A stretch of 20,908 bases of DNA, taken from contig JAJYGM010000044.1 in assembly GCA_021785095.1 (NCBI GenBank), positions 1 through 20,908 of the forward strand. The letters are read 5' to 3'. Each line of letters opens with the position of its first letter. Position 1 is the first letter of the stretch. A model generated the notes under the pieces. It ran no database searches and was not told the DNA's origin. It worked only from the letters and a program-made list of their open reading frames with translations. Positions 6,924 through 15,283 of this stretch are shown here, piece by piece. Source of the stretch: Actinomycetes bacterium. GTDB lineage: Bacteria > Actinomycetota > Acidimicrobiia > Acidimicrobiales > Bog-793. A program made the position numbers and the translations under genes.

Positions 6924-9442
6924 AGCTCACCGAGCTCGCCTTCGAGGACGCGATCGAATCCTCACTCCTCGGCGACGGCGGCTACCTGAAGTCGGTCCCC
7001 TCTGACTTCGACCCGATCCTCGGTCTCGACACCGCCGAGCTGTTCGCCTTCATCGGCGCCACCCAGATTCACGAGTGGGAGTCGCTCCTCGGCCGCTACG
7101 GCAACGATCCGGACGCCGCCCAGAAGGGCTTCGCCAAGCGCCTTGCGGCCGAGCTCGACAACCGGGGCACGGTCGACGTCCTTCGCCACGGGGTCGTCGA
7201 TCTGGGTGTCACGCTCCGGCTCGCCCACTTCAAACCAGCGCACGGCCTCACCGAGGCGCTCACCGCCCGCTACGCCGCCAACCGGGTCACCGTCACCCGT
7301 CAGCTCGCCTACGAGGCCGGGACCCACAAGACCCTCGATCTGGCCCTGTTGGTCAACGGGATCCCCACGGCCACCGCCGAGCTGAAGAACCCGCTCACGA
7401 ACCAGACCGTCGAACACGCCATCGTCCAGTACCGGTCCGACCGCGACCCGTCGAATGTCACCCTCGCCCGCCGGGCACTGGTCCACTTCGCCGTCGACCC
7501 CGAGACCGTGGCGATGACCACCAAGCTGGCCGGCCAGAGCACCCGATTCCTCCCCTTCAACCTCGGCCACGATGGCGGTCGGGGCAACCCGCCCAATCCC
7601 GACGGGCACCGCACCTCCTATCTGTGGGAGCGGGTGTGGGAGCGGGACGCCTGGATGGACCTCCTCGGCCGGTTCGTCCACGTCGAGCGGCCGACCCAGG
7701 GCTCGGCTGCCACCAAGAAGGCCGGCGAGGTGATCGTCTTCCCCCGCTACCACCAGTGGGACGCCGTGCTGAAGCTCGAGGCCGACGCGAAGGCCAACGG
7801 CGCCGGCCGCAGCTACCTCATCGAGCACTCGGCCGGCTCGGGCAAGTCGAACACCATCGCCTGGTCCGCCCACCGCCTCTCCAACCTCCACGACGCCGCC
7901 GACACGAAGGTCTTCGACAAGGTCATCGTGATCACCGACCGGGTCGTCCTCGACCGCCAGCTCCAAGAGACGATCTACCAGTTTGAGCACGCCCGCGGCG
8001 TGGTGGTGAAGATCAACAAGGACTCGGCCCAGCTCGCAGAGGCCCTCACCGGCGAGCAGGCCCGGATCATCATCACCACCCTGCAGAAGTTCCCCTTCGT
8101 CCTCGACAAGGTGAGCGCCCTCCCCGACCGCCGCTACGCCGTGATCGTGGATGAGGCCCACTCCTCCCAGACCGGCGAGGCGGCGAAGGACCTCCGCCTG
8201 GCCCTCGGAACCACCGACCAGCAGGAGCTCACCGTCGCCGAGGCCGAGGACGCCGGGTTCATCGCCGAGGCCATCGACCCGGTGGAGGAGGCCCTGGCCA
8301 AGGCGGTCGGGGCCCGGGGCAAGCAGGCGAACCTGTCCTTTCTCGCCTTCACCGCCACCCCGAAGGCCAAGACCCTGGAGATGTTCGGCACCTGGCATCC
8401 GGAGGCCGGGGAGAAGGGGAGGTACGAGCCGTTCCACCTCTACTCCATGCGCCAGGCCATCGAGGAGGGGTTCATCCTCGACGTCCTGGCCAACTACACC
8501 ACCTACCAGACCCTCTGGCGGATCGAGAAGACGGTCGCCGACGACCCCGCCTACGAGGCCCCGAAGGCACGCCGGGCCATCGCCCAGTTCGTCTCCCTCC
8601 ACCCCCACAACCTGTCCCAGAAGGCCCAGATCATCGTCGAGCACTTCCGGCAGCACACCGCTTCCAAGATCGGCGGCAAGGCGAAGGCGATGGTCGTCAC
8701 GTCCTCCCGCCTCCACGCCGTCCGCTACAAGCAGGCCATCGACGCTTACCTCGCCAAGATGAACTACGCCGACGTTGCGACCCTGGTGGCCTTCTCCGGG
8801 AAGGTCGTCGACGAGAAGGACTTCACCTACACCGAGACCCAGATGAACGGGCTGCCGGAGTCGCAGACGGCCGAGGAGTTCGCCGGCGACGGCTACCAGG
8901 TGCTGATCGTGGCCGAGAAGTTCCAGACCGGGTTCGACCAGCCGCTCCTCCACACCATGTACGTCGACAAGGTGCTCACCGGGCTCAATGCCGTCCAGAC
9001 CCTGTCGCGCCTCAACCGCATCCACCCCCTGAAGGACTCCACCTTCGTCCTCGACTTCCGCAACGACGCCGAGGACATCACCAAGGCCTTCGAGCCGTAC
9101 TACGGGCGAACCGTGGCACCGCCGACCGATCCGAACCTGCTGTGGGACACCCGACAGCGGCTCGACCAGTACGACGTGCTGAGGATCGAGGAGATCGAGG
9201 CGACCGTCGAGCTCCTCGTCTCGTTCGCCGGCGCCAAGGACCACGGCCTCGTCTACGCCTCCCTCGACCCCGCGGTGGAGCGGTTCACGGCGATGGACGA
9301 GGAGGACCGTCTCGGCTTCAAGGACGCCCTCGACAAGTTCGTCCGCACCTACTCGTTCCTCTCGCAGATCGTGGCCTTCGGGGACTCCAAGCTCGAGCGT
9401 GACTACCGGTACTGTCGGTCACTGGCCGCGGTGCTCCGGGCG
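6920..9442 (+). pseudogene. hsdR: Type I restriction subunit R, N-terminal part, interrupted by IS30-family element
   Basis: HsdR is the ATP-driven translocase and nuclease of type I systems. The 841 native codons start at ATG 6920, which overlaps the hsdS stop (ATGA). The nuclease motif is present as Asp140...Glu154-Leu-Lys156. Helicase motifs follow: Walker A HSAGSGKS (Lys309), DEAH 411-414, AFTATPK, and motif VI QTLSRLNR. At 9443 the IS element begins, and the frame runs on for 106 foreign codons to a stop at 9758-9760. The rest of the protein is at 11449-11940. Joined across the element the protein would be 1004 residues, a normal HsdR length. The lost C-terminal part is the region that docks on the methylase, so restriction is probably abolished. 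A truncated translocase is possible. Confidence 0.93.
9441..9442 (+). repeat. Target-site duplication CG, left copy (right copy 11447-11448)
   Basis: CG flanks the element on both sides. Removing the element with one CG puts hsdR back in frame (…LRAPRDQGTIEK…). Because the flank reads GCG on the left and CGC on the right, the duplication could also be read as GC one base away, but that choice leaves hsdR out of frame. Confidence 0.65.
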
Positions 9443-9465
9443 GTTTCTAGTGATCGTCGCAACAC
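9443..9465 (+). repeat. Left terminal inverted repeat of the IS30-family element
   Basis: The inner 13 bases, atcgtcgcaacac (9453-9465), are identical to the other end. The outer 10 bases match at 5 positions. Confidence 0.85.
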
Positions 9466-9494
9466 GCGGCCAAACGATGGCAGCGTAGACGAGA

Positions 9495-10157
9495 TCAGCG
9501 GACCTGCTCGAACAGGACGCGTGCAACGCTCTCGTCTGACTCGATCGACCAGGCGCGTGCGACATTGCACAGCGCGACGACACAGCCGGAGAGGAGACCG
9601 TCACCGTCGTGGTTCGCGATCAGCTGCCCGAGAGAGGACAGTGCTGCGCCCTGTCGTGCGAGGACGAGAACCTCGTGAGCCGCCTGTTCGCGTTGCGCTC
9701 GAGCGCAGCGATGGACGCGCTCACGCACACGTGGCGGCGCCTCGGCGCGCTCCTCTGTGAGCCAGTCGTCGAGGAGGCCGAGGGAGATCCCGATGCAGGA
9801 GGCGACGGTCGCCTCCTTGGCGTCGGGGGACTCGGGCACGAGACGGGCGAGCACGTCACGGACACCTGCGTCGTAACCACTCGCTCGAGCGTCGACAGCC
9901 TCTCGTAGCGCGCAGGCCGCCAGAGCACGGGCTCGCCCGAAGGGGGTGAACGCCACCAGGTTCGCTCGCTCTGAGACCCGGTTCAGTGCCTCCTGAAGGC
10001 TCTGCGGATCGAAGCTGTCGAGATCGTCGAGGTCGATCCCCTCGTCGGCAAGGAGGGGGGCGAGCCGGGAGAGCACCTCTGCACCGATACCGGGCTCGAA
10101 GTGCACCCGCGCGCTCGACCAGGTTCGCCCGTCTTGTGGTTGTCTGCGCTTCGCCAC
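9495..10157 (-). CDS. Unrecognised passenger protein of the IS30-family element
   Basis: This 220-residue protein is not one I recognise. It starts at GTG 10157 (MAKRRQPQDGRTW), with a G-rich stretch just upstream, and follows the transposase by 36 bases in the same direction. It therefore probably shares the transposase transcript. The sequence is natural-looking and mostly alpha-helical, with runs of Ala, Leu, Arg and Glu. It has no membrane segment, signal peptide or clear HTH. Two short segments stand out: LLADEGIDLDDLDSFDP near residues 32-50 and CIGISLGLLDDWLTEE in the middle. The gene ends 52 bases before the element terminus. It could be a transposition regulator or cargo that benefits the host; nothing in the sequence decides this. 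Confidence 0.75.
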   Translation of the reverse strand: MAKRRQPQDGRTWSSARVHFEPGIGAEVLSRLAPLLADEGIDLDDLDSFDPQSLQEALNRVSERANLVAFTPFGRARALAACALREAVDARASGYDAGVRDVLARLVPESPDAKEATVASCIGISLGLLDDWLTEERAEAPPRVRERVHRCARAQREQAAHEVLVLARQGAALSSLGQLIANHDGDGLLSGCVVALCNVARAWSIESDESVARVLFEQVR

Positions 10158-10193
10158 ATCCCCATCATCCCATCACCCCCCGGCCGTTCCTTC

Positions 10194-11402
10194 TCAGTTG
10201 GTCATGAGATCGGCGAGCACCTGGGCGGGGGTGCGCCATCCGAGGACCGCCCGTGGGCGGTCGTTCAGCTCGGCTGCCGCGAAACGGAGGTCGGTCGGGG
10301 TGTAGAGGTGCAGGTCGGTCGACTTCGCGAAGTAGTCGCGGAGCAGTCCATTGGTGTTCTCGTTGGTTGGTCGCTGCCAGGGCGAGTGCGGGTCGCAGAA
10401 GAAGACCGGCATATCCAAGGCACACGCGATCTCCGCGTGCAGAGCCAGCTCGCTTCCCTGATCCCAGGTGAGCGAGCGGCGCTGGCCAGGAGGAAGCGGA
10501 CAGAACGCGTCGATGAGCGCGTCGCGGACCGCCTCAGCTGTGTGCCGGCCTGGCAGGTGCAACAGGATCGTGAAGCGCGAGCGGCGCTCGACGAGCGTCC
10601 CGATCGCCGAACGGTTCATCTTCCCGGTGATGAGGTCACCCTCCCAATGCCCGGGAACGCTGCGGTCGGCGGCTTCGGCGGGACGCTCCGCGATCATCGT
10701 CATGGAGACGAGCTTTTGTGGACGGCGTTCCTCCGGGCGCCTCTTTGGCCTGCGCCGCTTCCTGCCGGTGCGAAGCGCCTTCGGCAGCTCACGAGCGAGA
10801 CCACCGAGCTCGGGCCGGTAGCAGGCCTGGTAGATCGTCTCTGGCACGAGGTGTCGCTCGGGTTCGTCTGCGAACTCCTCTTTCAGTGCGTGGGCGATCT
10901 GGGCGGGGCTCCACCGTCTCTTCAGCCTCTCGGCCACGAAGCTGCGTAACGCCTCGTCGTTCACGATCCTGCCTCGCCCGGGGCGTGCCCGGCGCAACGT
11001 GGCCAGGTGCTGGGCAGCGAAGGATCGGTAGCGTCCGTCGTTCGGGTCGCTGTTGCGCCGCAGCTCACGAGAGACGGTCGCCGGGCTGCGACCGATGTCT
11101 CTCGCGATCTCACGCACCCCCGCCCCGTGAGCAGCGAGGTCACCGATCCGGATCCGTTCGTCTTGGGAGAGGTAGCGCGGCGAGATATCTGGCTTCGGGT
11201 CGGCTAGCACGCTCGGATAATGGTGGACGACGCCCCGCGGAGTGGTGATGGTCCGCCCGTGACGCCAGCGCATGCCGGTCTTACGATTGATGCCGACCCG
11301 TCGAGCGGCTTCGGAGACCGACACGCCGGCTCTGATCAGCCGAGCGAACTCGTGGCGCTTCTCCACTTGTGGCTCCACACCGGGTCTTCCACGTCCTGCC
11401 AT
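10194..11402 (-). CDS. IS30-family transposase
   Basis: This is a DDE transposase of 402 residues. ATG 11402 is preceded by GGAGG (11408-11412) at a good distance, and the start lies 44 bases from the element end. The N-terminal part has two HTH regions: about 20-47, and about 79-118 reading YLSQDERIRIGDLAAHGAGV. The second is the IS30 HTH. Catalytic residues are Asp256 in GHWEGDLI, Asp314 in TWDQGSEL and Glu348 in NENTNG. The 33-residue gap between the last two is typical of IS30. No frameshift or stop interrupts the gene, so the element may still be mobile. Confidence 0.96.
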   Translation of the reverse strand: MAGRGRPGVEPQVEKRHEFARLIRAGVSVSEAARRVGINRKTGMRWRHGRTITTPRGVVHHYPSVLADPKPDISPRYLSQDERIRIGDLAAHGAGVREIARDIGRSPATVSRELRRNSDPNDGRYRSFAAQHLATLRRARPGRGRIVNDEALRSFVAERLKRRWSPAQIAHALKEEFADEPERHLVPETIYQACYRPELGGLARELPKALRTGRKRRRPKRRPEERRPQKLVSMTMIAERPAEAADRSVPGHWEGDLITGKMNRSAIGTLVERRSRFTILLHLPGRHTAEAVRDALIDAFCPLPPGQRRSLTWDQGSELALHAEIACALDMPVFFCDPHSPWQRPTNENTNGLLRDYFAKSTDLHLYTPTDLRFAAAELNDRPRAVLGWRTPAQVLADLMTN

Positions 11403-11423
11403 CGCAACCTCCGAACACCTCGG

Positions 11424-11446
11424 GTGTTGCGACGATGGATGGAACC
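11424..11446 (-). repeat. Right terminal inverted repeat of the IS30-family element
   Basis: This is the reverse complement partner of 9443-9465. It ends at 11446 and is followed by the CG duplication (11447-11448). Confidence 0.85.
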
Positions 11447-11448
11447 CG

Positions 11449-11940
11449 CCCCGGGACCAGGGGACCATCGAGAAGCTGGACCTGGGTTCGGAGGTCGAGC
11501 TCTCCCACCTCCGGAGCGAGATCACCTTCGAGGGATCGCTGTCCCTTGACAGTGACGACGGCGAGGTCAGCACCGTCTTCGGCGAGGGGCGGGGGAGCCG
11601 GCAGAACCACGAGACCGAGGCGCTCTCCCAGATCATCGACGAGCTCAACGAGCGGTTCGGGCTCGACCTCAACGAGCGGGACCAGCTGTTCTTCGACCAG
11701 ATCGAAGGGGACTGGCTGGCCGACCCCGACCTCACCGCCCAGGCCCGCAACAACTCGGTGGAGAACTTCCGCTTGGTGTTCGACCGGTCGTTCGTCGACA
11801 CCGTGGCCAAACGGGTCATGGACAACGAGGACATCGCCAGGCGGTTCTTCGACGACGAGGAGTTCAAGCAGGTGCTGGTCGACTGGTATGCGGAGAAGGT
11901 GTACCGGCGAGCCCGTCAGGACGACGAGCGGGACCGCTGA
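11449..11940 (+). pseudogene. hsdR: Type I restriction subunit R, C-terminal fragment
   Basis: The fragment encodes 163 residues beginning PRDQGTIEKLDLGSEVELSH and ending at TGA 11938-11940. LGSEVELSHLRSEITFEGSL is the conserved segment that follows the helicase domains in HsdR, and the remainder is its helical C-terminal domain. It continues the protein interrupted at 9442. It has no start codon or ribosome-binding site of its own at the expected place, so it is probably not made. Confidence 0.92.
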
Positions 11941-12374
11941 GCAGGACCGCGGCCAGGCCCACAAAGTCGTCGCCGTCCCCTTGGCTGATCCACTTCTCCA
12001 ACGCCACCTCGCCGATGATCCGGACCGGTCGGTCCCTGCGCATGAGTTCCGTGAGCGATGCGGTGGCGGCGGAGATCCTGGTGGTGCTGGCGGCCGTGGC
12101 CGAAGCCCTTCCACCGGCCCTTGATGACGCTCACGCATGACTCCCCAGATCTGCTCATTGAAATTCCCCACCCTGGGACGAGGTGGATCGACTATCCGCC
12201 AGCGAGGGTGGCCTCCCTTCCGAAGCTGTTGGTGACGAACCGATGCTCCGGAAGGGAGGACCGCTCTCATGATCACAGGGAGTGAGGACATGGAGGCAAC
12301 CGCATTGAGGAATCGGGGCTGGTCGACACGGCCGCCGGGCTACGCTGCGGGCAGCGACGACAGGGGGTGCGCCG
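11941..12374. other. Spacer between hsdR and the CBASS-containing operon
   Basis: No convincing gene lies in these 434 bases. A minus-strand frame (ATG 12043 to stop 11864, 59 residues) begins with natural-looking sequence (RDRPVRIIGEVALEKWISQG). It loses that character as it enters the hsdR 3' end and has no ribosome-binding site I trust. The stretch should contain the hsdR terminator (see inverted repeat 12212-12259) and the promoter of the downstream operon. A TACGCT just before the small gene at 12375 could be a -10 box, but no matching -35 is clear. Confidence 0.5.
12212..12259. terminator. Perfect 11-bp inverted repeat, possible terminator or operator
   Basis: cctcccttccg (12212-12222) and cggaagggagg (12249-12259) are perfect complements around a 26-base loop. 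It lies 270 bases after the hsdR stop and 115 bases before the next gene. No T tract follows, which is common for high-GC terminators. A regulator-binding site for the downstream operon is the alternative. Confidence 0.4.
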
Positions 12375-12596
12375 GTGTCGAGGCCAAGGGAGACTGCCAG
12401 CCCAGACGACCAGACTGACGAGTTTGCCCCGATCATCGGGACCGGGATGCGGCGTGTGCCTTCTGGAGCTGGAGCAGAGTTCGATGCCGTCACGGCTGAA
12501 CAGCTACGGAACCGTCTCGACGAATTTGACGCTGTCAGGACTCGTGGGGAGGTTGAGAGCCGCTCCGTGCATCTCGGAGGATCGCCGCCACGCTAA
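12375..12596 (+). CDS. Small protein of unknown function, first gene of the CBASS-containing operon
   Basis: This 73-residue acidic, polar protein (MSRPRETASPDDQTDEF…) starts at GTG 12375, with aggggg (12362-12367) 7 bases upstream. I recognise no domain. Residues 38-57 (DAVTAEQLRNRLDEFDAVRT) look like a short helix, and the rest looks disordered. Its 3' end overlaps the open frame of the peptidase-like gene. It could be a separate leader gene, or the N-terminal part of that protein separated by a frameshift. Confidence 0.5.
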   Translation: MSRPRETASPDDQTDEFAPIIGTGMRRVPSGAGAEFDAVTAEQLRNRLDEFDAVRTRGEVESRSVHLGGSPPR

Positions 12597-12646
12597 CGCT
12601 CGAAGAGTGGTCGCGTGACGGAAGCGTCGCCCGAGTCGTCAATCTC

Positions 12647-14026
12647 GTGGACGAGCGAGCTGTGCCGTGGCTCCTCGACACCTACGGCGGCGCTCGCCCC
12701 AGAGTCCTTCAGGCCGTGATCGCCCAGGCGCTGTCGGTGGGCGCCAGGACCGCGGTCGTCGAGTATCGCTACCTCGACCCCGACTGGCGAAACGAGCACC
12801 GCGAGTTCTATGCCACCACGTTCCGCCGCTACCCGTCGATCACCCACCGACTCCACTTCTTCGCCGAGTCGCCCGACCCTCTCTTCCTCGATCCCGATCG
12901 TCCCGCCCGATTCGAAGGCCTGACCTATCTCGGCTATAGCGTGCTGCGCCCCGTACCGGCGGCGCCGGTGGGGCGCACCATGTTGCCCCCCACCACAGCC
13001 AGGGAACTGACCTGCCAAGCCAGGGACAGGGTGAACCTCTTCGGGACGGACCTCGACATCGTCGGCGCCCCGTTCGTCGCCCAGGACGCCCAGCTGAGCC
13101 GGTGCGCACAGGCCACCACGTGGGTGACGGCCTACTACCACCATCTCCGGTTCGGCGGGCCGCGGATACTGCCGGGTGACATCGCCGCAGCCGTCGCCGA
13201 CGAGCTCGAGGTCGGCCGCCAGGTGCCCTCGCCAGGGCTGACTATCGGGCAAATGGCCGATGCGGCGCGATCGATCGGACTCCCGCCGCTCGTCTACCCA
13301 CTGCGCCACCTGGCACGAGGTGAGAGCGTTCCGCGGGTTCTCTGCCGCTACCTGAACTCCGGCATACCGGTGACCATCGCCACCAGGTCCCATGCTTTCG
13401 TGCTGGTCGGCTACGGGCGCAGCCGCGACAACGACGACAACGAGTTGCTCCACTTCGTCCGACAGGACGACGAGATCGGCCCCTACCGGGTCGTCGACTG
13501 GAAGCTGGACGAGCACGGCCCGTGGGAGTACGCCGTCGTTCCGCTGCCGCCCAAGGTCTATCTGCCTGGTGAGAACGCCGAAGCGATCGGGTCCGCCCGC
13601 ATCCGAGACGAACTCGACCGCACCCCGACCGAAGCGGCGAGCCAGCTGCTCCGCCGCCTCGAGGATCCAGAGCGTCCACTCTCCTTCCGGTCCACCGTCG
13701 TGCTCTCGAACGAGTTCAAACGGACCCTCCGCGACCGTCACTACCCCGACGACGTGGCGGCCGCCTACCAACGGATGCAGCTCTCCCGGTTCGTCTGGGT
13801 GGTCGAGCTCACCGATCGCGCCTTGCGCGACGCAGGGGAGCCCTGTGTTATGGCCGAAGCGGTGATCGACGCCACCGATCACGTCCGCGATCTCCACGTG
13901 CTCGGCTGGCGGATCCCGGGCGCCTTGTGGGGCTGGTTGCCTGACGACGACGCCCACGCCGCCAGGGAACCGCTCGATCCGGCTGACCCGACGATCAGCA
14001 TCGCGCAGCCTCGCGACCTGGCCTGA
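12647..14026 (+). CDS. Predicted papain/C39-like cysteine peptidase, start uncertain
   Basis: At least 459 residues. A predicted Cys-His-Asp site is visible: AQDAQLSRCAQATTWVTAYY with Cys153 and a nearby Gln for the oxyanion hole, SHAFVLVGYG with His249, and RQDDEIGPY with Asp274 or Asp275. The order and surroundings match papain-fold (C39-like) peptidases. There is no signal peptide or membrane segment, so a cytoplasmic role is likely. Family assignment is by motif only. GTG 12647 is the first usual start codon in the frame but lacks a ribosome-binding site. The frame is open from 12557 with protein-like sequence (TLTLEEWSRDGSVARVVNLV), so the true start may lie upstream. It precedes the sigma factor gene by 52 bases, suggesting that it acts on the regulators or defence proteins encoded next. 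Confidence 0.65.
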   Translation: MDERAVPWLLDTYGGARPRVLQAVIAQALSVGARTAVVEYRYLDPDWRNEHREFYATTFRRYPSITHRLHFFAESPDPLFLDPDRPARFEGLTYLGYSVLRPVPAAPVGRTMLPPTTARELTCQARDRVNLFGTDLDIVGAPFVAQDAQLSRCAQATTWVTAYYHHLRFGGPRILPGDIAAAVADELEVGRQVPSPGLTIGQMADAARSIGLPPLVYPLRHLARGESVPRVLCRYLNSGIPVTIATRSHAFVLVGYGRSRDNDDNELLHFVRQDDEIGPYRVVDWKLDEHGPWEYAVVPLPPKVYLPGENAEAIGSARIRDELDRTPTEAASQLLRRLEDPERPLSFRSTVVLSNEFKRTLRDRHYPDDVAAAYQRMQLSRFVWVVELTDRALRDAGEPCVMAEAVIDATDHVRDLHVLGWRIPGALWGWLPDDDAHAAREPLDPADPTISIAQPRDLA

Positions 14027-14078
14027 TTCATCGCGGGCGGTGCCTGTCACGCCCGGGCGTAGATGGTTAGGAGGCGAG

Positions 14079-14657
14079 ATGGACGTAGCGCAGCTGATCG
14101 AACAGCTGAAGAGAGGTGACGATACCGCCGGACCCGTGCTTGTCAGTGTCCTCGCGCCCCGACTGCTGGGGTACGCAGACCTCATTGCGGGCGACTTTGC
14201 GCTAGTCGATCGAGAGCGAGCGGTCGAGCACGCGATAGAGACCGCCATCCGGAAGATCGACCGCTACGACCCGAGCAAAGGGACCTTCCCGGGATGGGTG
14301 AGGTCCTTCGTCCGCCACGCCGTCGCCGACGTGCGGCGCCGCCAGCCCGGTGGGCCGCCCATGCAATTCGACGAGGAGATAGCGGACGTCGCCGTCCCCG
14401 AAGACGGCGATGAGGAGGAGCGCGGAAACCCGGCAGCGGGCGCCCTGGCCGCACTCGTGTTCACTGCACCCGAGGCCGACCAGCTGATCCTGCGCCTCCG
14501 CTACGAAGAGAGCCTGCTCCACGCCCAGATCGCAGAACAGCTGGGCGTCTCGGAGCCAGCCTGCCGGAAGCGGCTAGAGCGAGCCCTCGAACGACTTCGC
14601 AACCGAGCCAAACAAGACCCTGACCTAAATCGCTACCTGGAAGGAGGGAACCAATGA
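14079..14657 (+). CDS. Sigma-70-family (ECF-like) RNA polymerase sigma factor
   Basis: This 192-residue protein has the two-domain plan of small sigma factors. Region 2 (about 20-90) contains AIRKIDRYDPSKGTFPGWVR and then HAVADVRRRQ. An acidic linker (about 96-116) follows. Region 4 (about 130-178) contains PEADQLILRLRYEESLLHAQ with the helix-turn-helix IAEQLGVSEPACRKRLERAL. ATG 14079 has a perfect AGGAGG (14069-14074) 4 bases upstream, a much stronger signal than its neighbours have. The stop overlaps the next gene (ATGA), so the HTH protein is translationally coupled. It may direct RNA polymerase to this operon's own promoter. A sigma-like DNA-binding protein without sigma activity is the alternative. 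Confidence 0.85.
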   Translation: MDVAQLIEQLKRGDDTAGPVLVSVLAPRLLGYADLIAGDFALVDRERAVEHAIETAIRKIDRYDPSKGTFPGWVRSFVRHAVADVRRRQPGGPPMQFDEEIADVAVPEDGDEEERGNPAAGALAALVFTAPEADQLILRLRYEESLLHAQIAEQLGVSEPACRKRLERALERLRNRAKQDPDLNRYLEGGNQ

Positions 14658-15283
14658 CCAACTACGACGAGACCGCCGGCGCCGAAGATCCCGCCTCTCT
14701 CCTGGAAGGCCTGCGCCAGAGCATCGAGGCAGAGAACGACGCCCGCGACCTGTCCGAAGAGCCGACGGACAATGAGCGGTGGGGAGATGAATTCCTCGGG
14801 AAGACCCCGTTGACCTCCTCGGCCGTCGTGTCGGCCGCCGTCGACCTGATAGTCCAGCCTCAAGAACCCCGACCCGAAGCTCGGGCGCGCATGCTCGAAG
14901 TTGCAGGCCGAGCCCTGGCCGAGCGCCGGAAGCTGAGCGGCCTACTCCCGGTGCTGCTGCGTACCGTGCGGGAGCAGACGTCCAAGTCCCTGGCCGACGT
15001 CGCAGCCGAGGTCCACTTGCCGGAGAAGGCAATCCAGCAGTTGGAAACCGGCGATAGGGAAGTAAACCTTCACCTCCCTGTCAAGACCGTGGCCGCATGG
15101 ATCCGAGCCCTCCCGGTCGACCGAGGAACCGCGCTTCATTCTCTGCGCCGCTCTCTCGAAGCCGGATGGACCGGTGAGCTCGCCCCCGCAGCCGGAACCT
15201 CAGATAGCCCTGCCAACGTCGACGACTACATCGAGCAAGTCAAGACCGAACTCGACGCCGAAGGCAAGAGGGATGCCAGATGA
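14654..15283 (+). CDS. HTH (XRE-like) protein coupled to the sigma factor
   Basis: This 209-residue protein has an acidic N-terminal part (about 1-60). An HTH-like segment (about 101-150) contains LADVAAEVHLPEKAIQQLET, resembling XRE/Cro-type domains. The C-terminal tail is acidic. The start overlaps the sigma stop and the stop overlaps the CD-NTase start, both as ATGA; a strong ggaaggagg precedes the start. Its position suggests a regulator of the sigma factor (anti-sigma-like) or of the CBASS promoter. CapH, the XRE repressor of other CBASS operons, is a functional parallel, but I see no reason to call this CapH itself. Confidence 0.7.
   Translation: MTNYDETAGAEDPASLLEGLRQSIEAENDARDLSEEPTDNERWGDEFLGKTPLTSSAVVSAAVDLIVQPQEPRPEARARMLEVAGRALAERRKLSGLLPVLLRTVREQTSKSLADVAAEVHLPEKAIQQLETGDREVNLHLPVKTVAAWIRALPVDRGTALHSLRRSLEAGWTGELAPAAGTSDSPANVDDYIEQVKTELDAEGKRDAR

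Larger units (their letters stand above)
9443..11446 (-). mobile_element. IS30-family insertion element with passenger gene, 2004 bp
   Basis: The ends are imperfect inverted repeats: 9443-9465 and the complement of 11424-11446 match at 18 of 23 bases, including 13 in a row (atcgtcgcaacac). A 2-bp duplication fits the IS30 family. Inside, on the minus strand, are an intact IS30-type transposase and a second gene of 220 codons. Usual IS30 elements are about 1.0-1.3 kb with one gene. I found no internal copy of the inverted repeat near the gene junction (10158-10193), so the passenger lies within the element. It is inserted in the C-terminal third of hsdR in the opposite orientation. Confidence 0.88.

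Noticed and set aside
6962..9244. Long minus-strand open frame (760 codons) opposite hsdR
   Set aside because: It is an antisense shadow of a GC-rich gene, with low-complexity Val/Gly/Leu/Asp/Glu content and no domain, while the plus strand has all HsdR motifs.
11864..12043. Minus-strand 59-codon frame with natural-looking start
   Set aside because: It has no convincing ribosome-binding site, and it loses protein character where it overlaps the hsdR 3' end.
12593..14248. Long minus-strand open frame (551 codons) opposite the peptidase and sigma genes
   Set aside because: It crosses two plus-strand genes that have motifs and ribosome-binding signals; its own translation has no recognisable domain.
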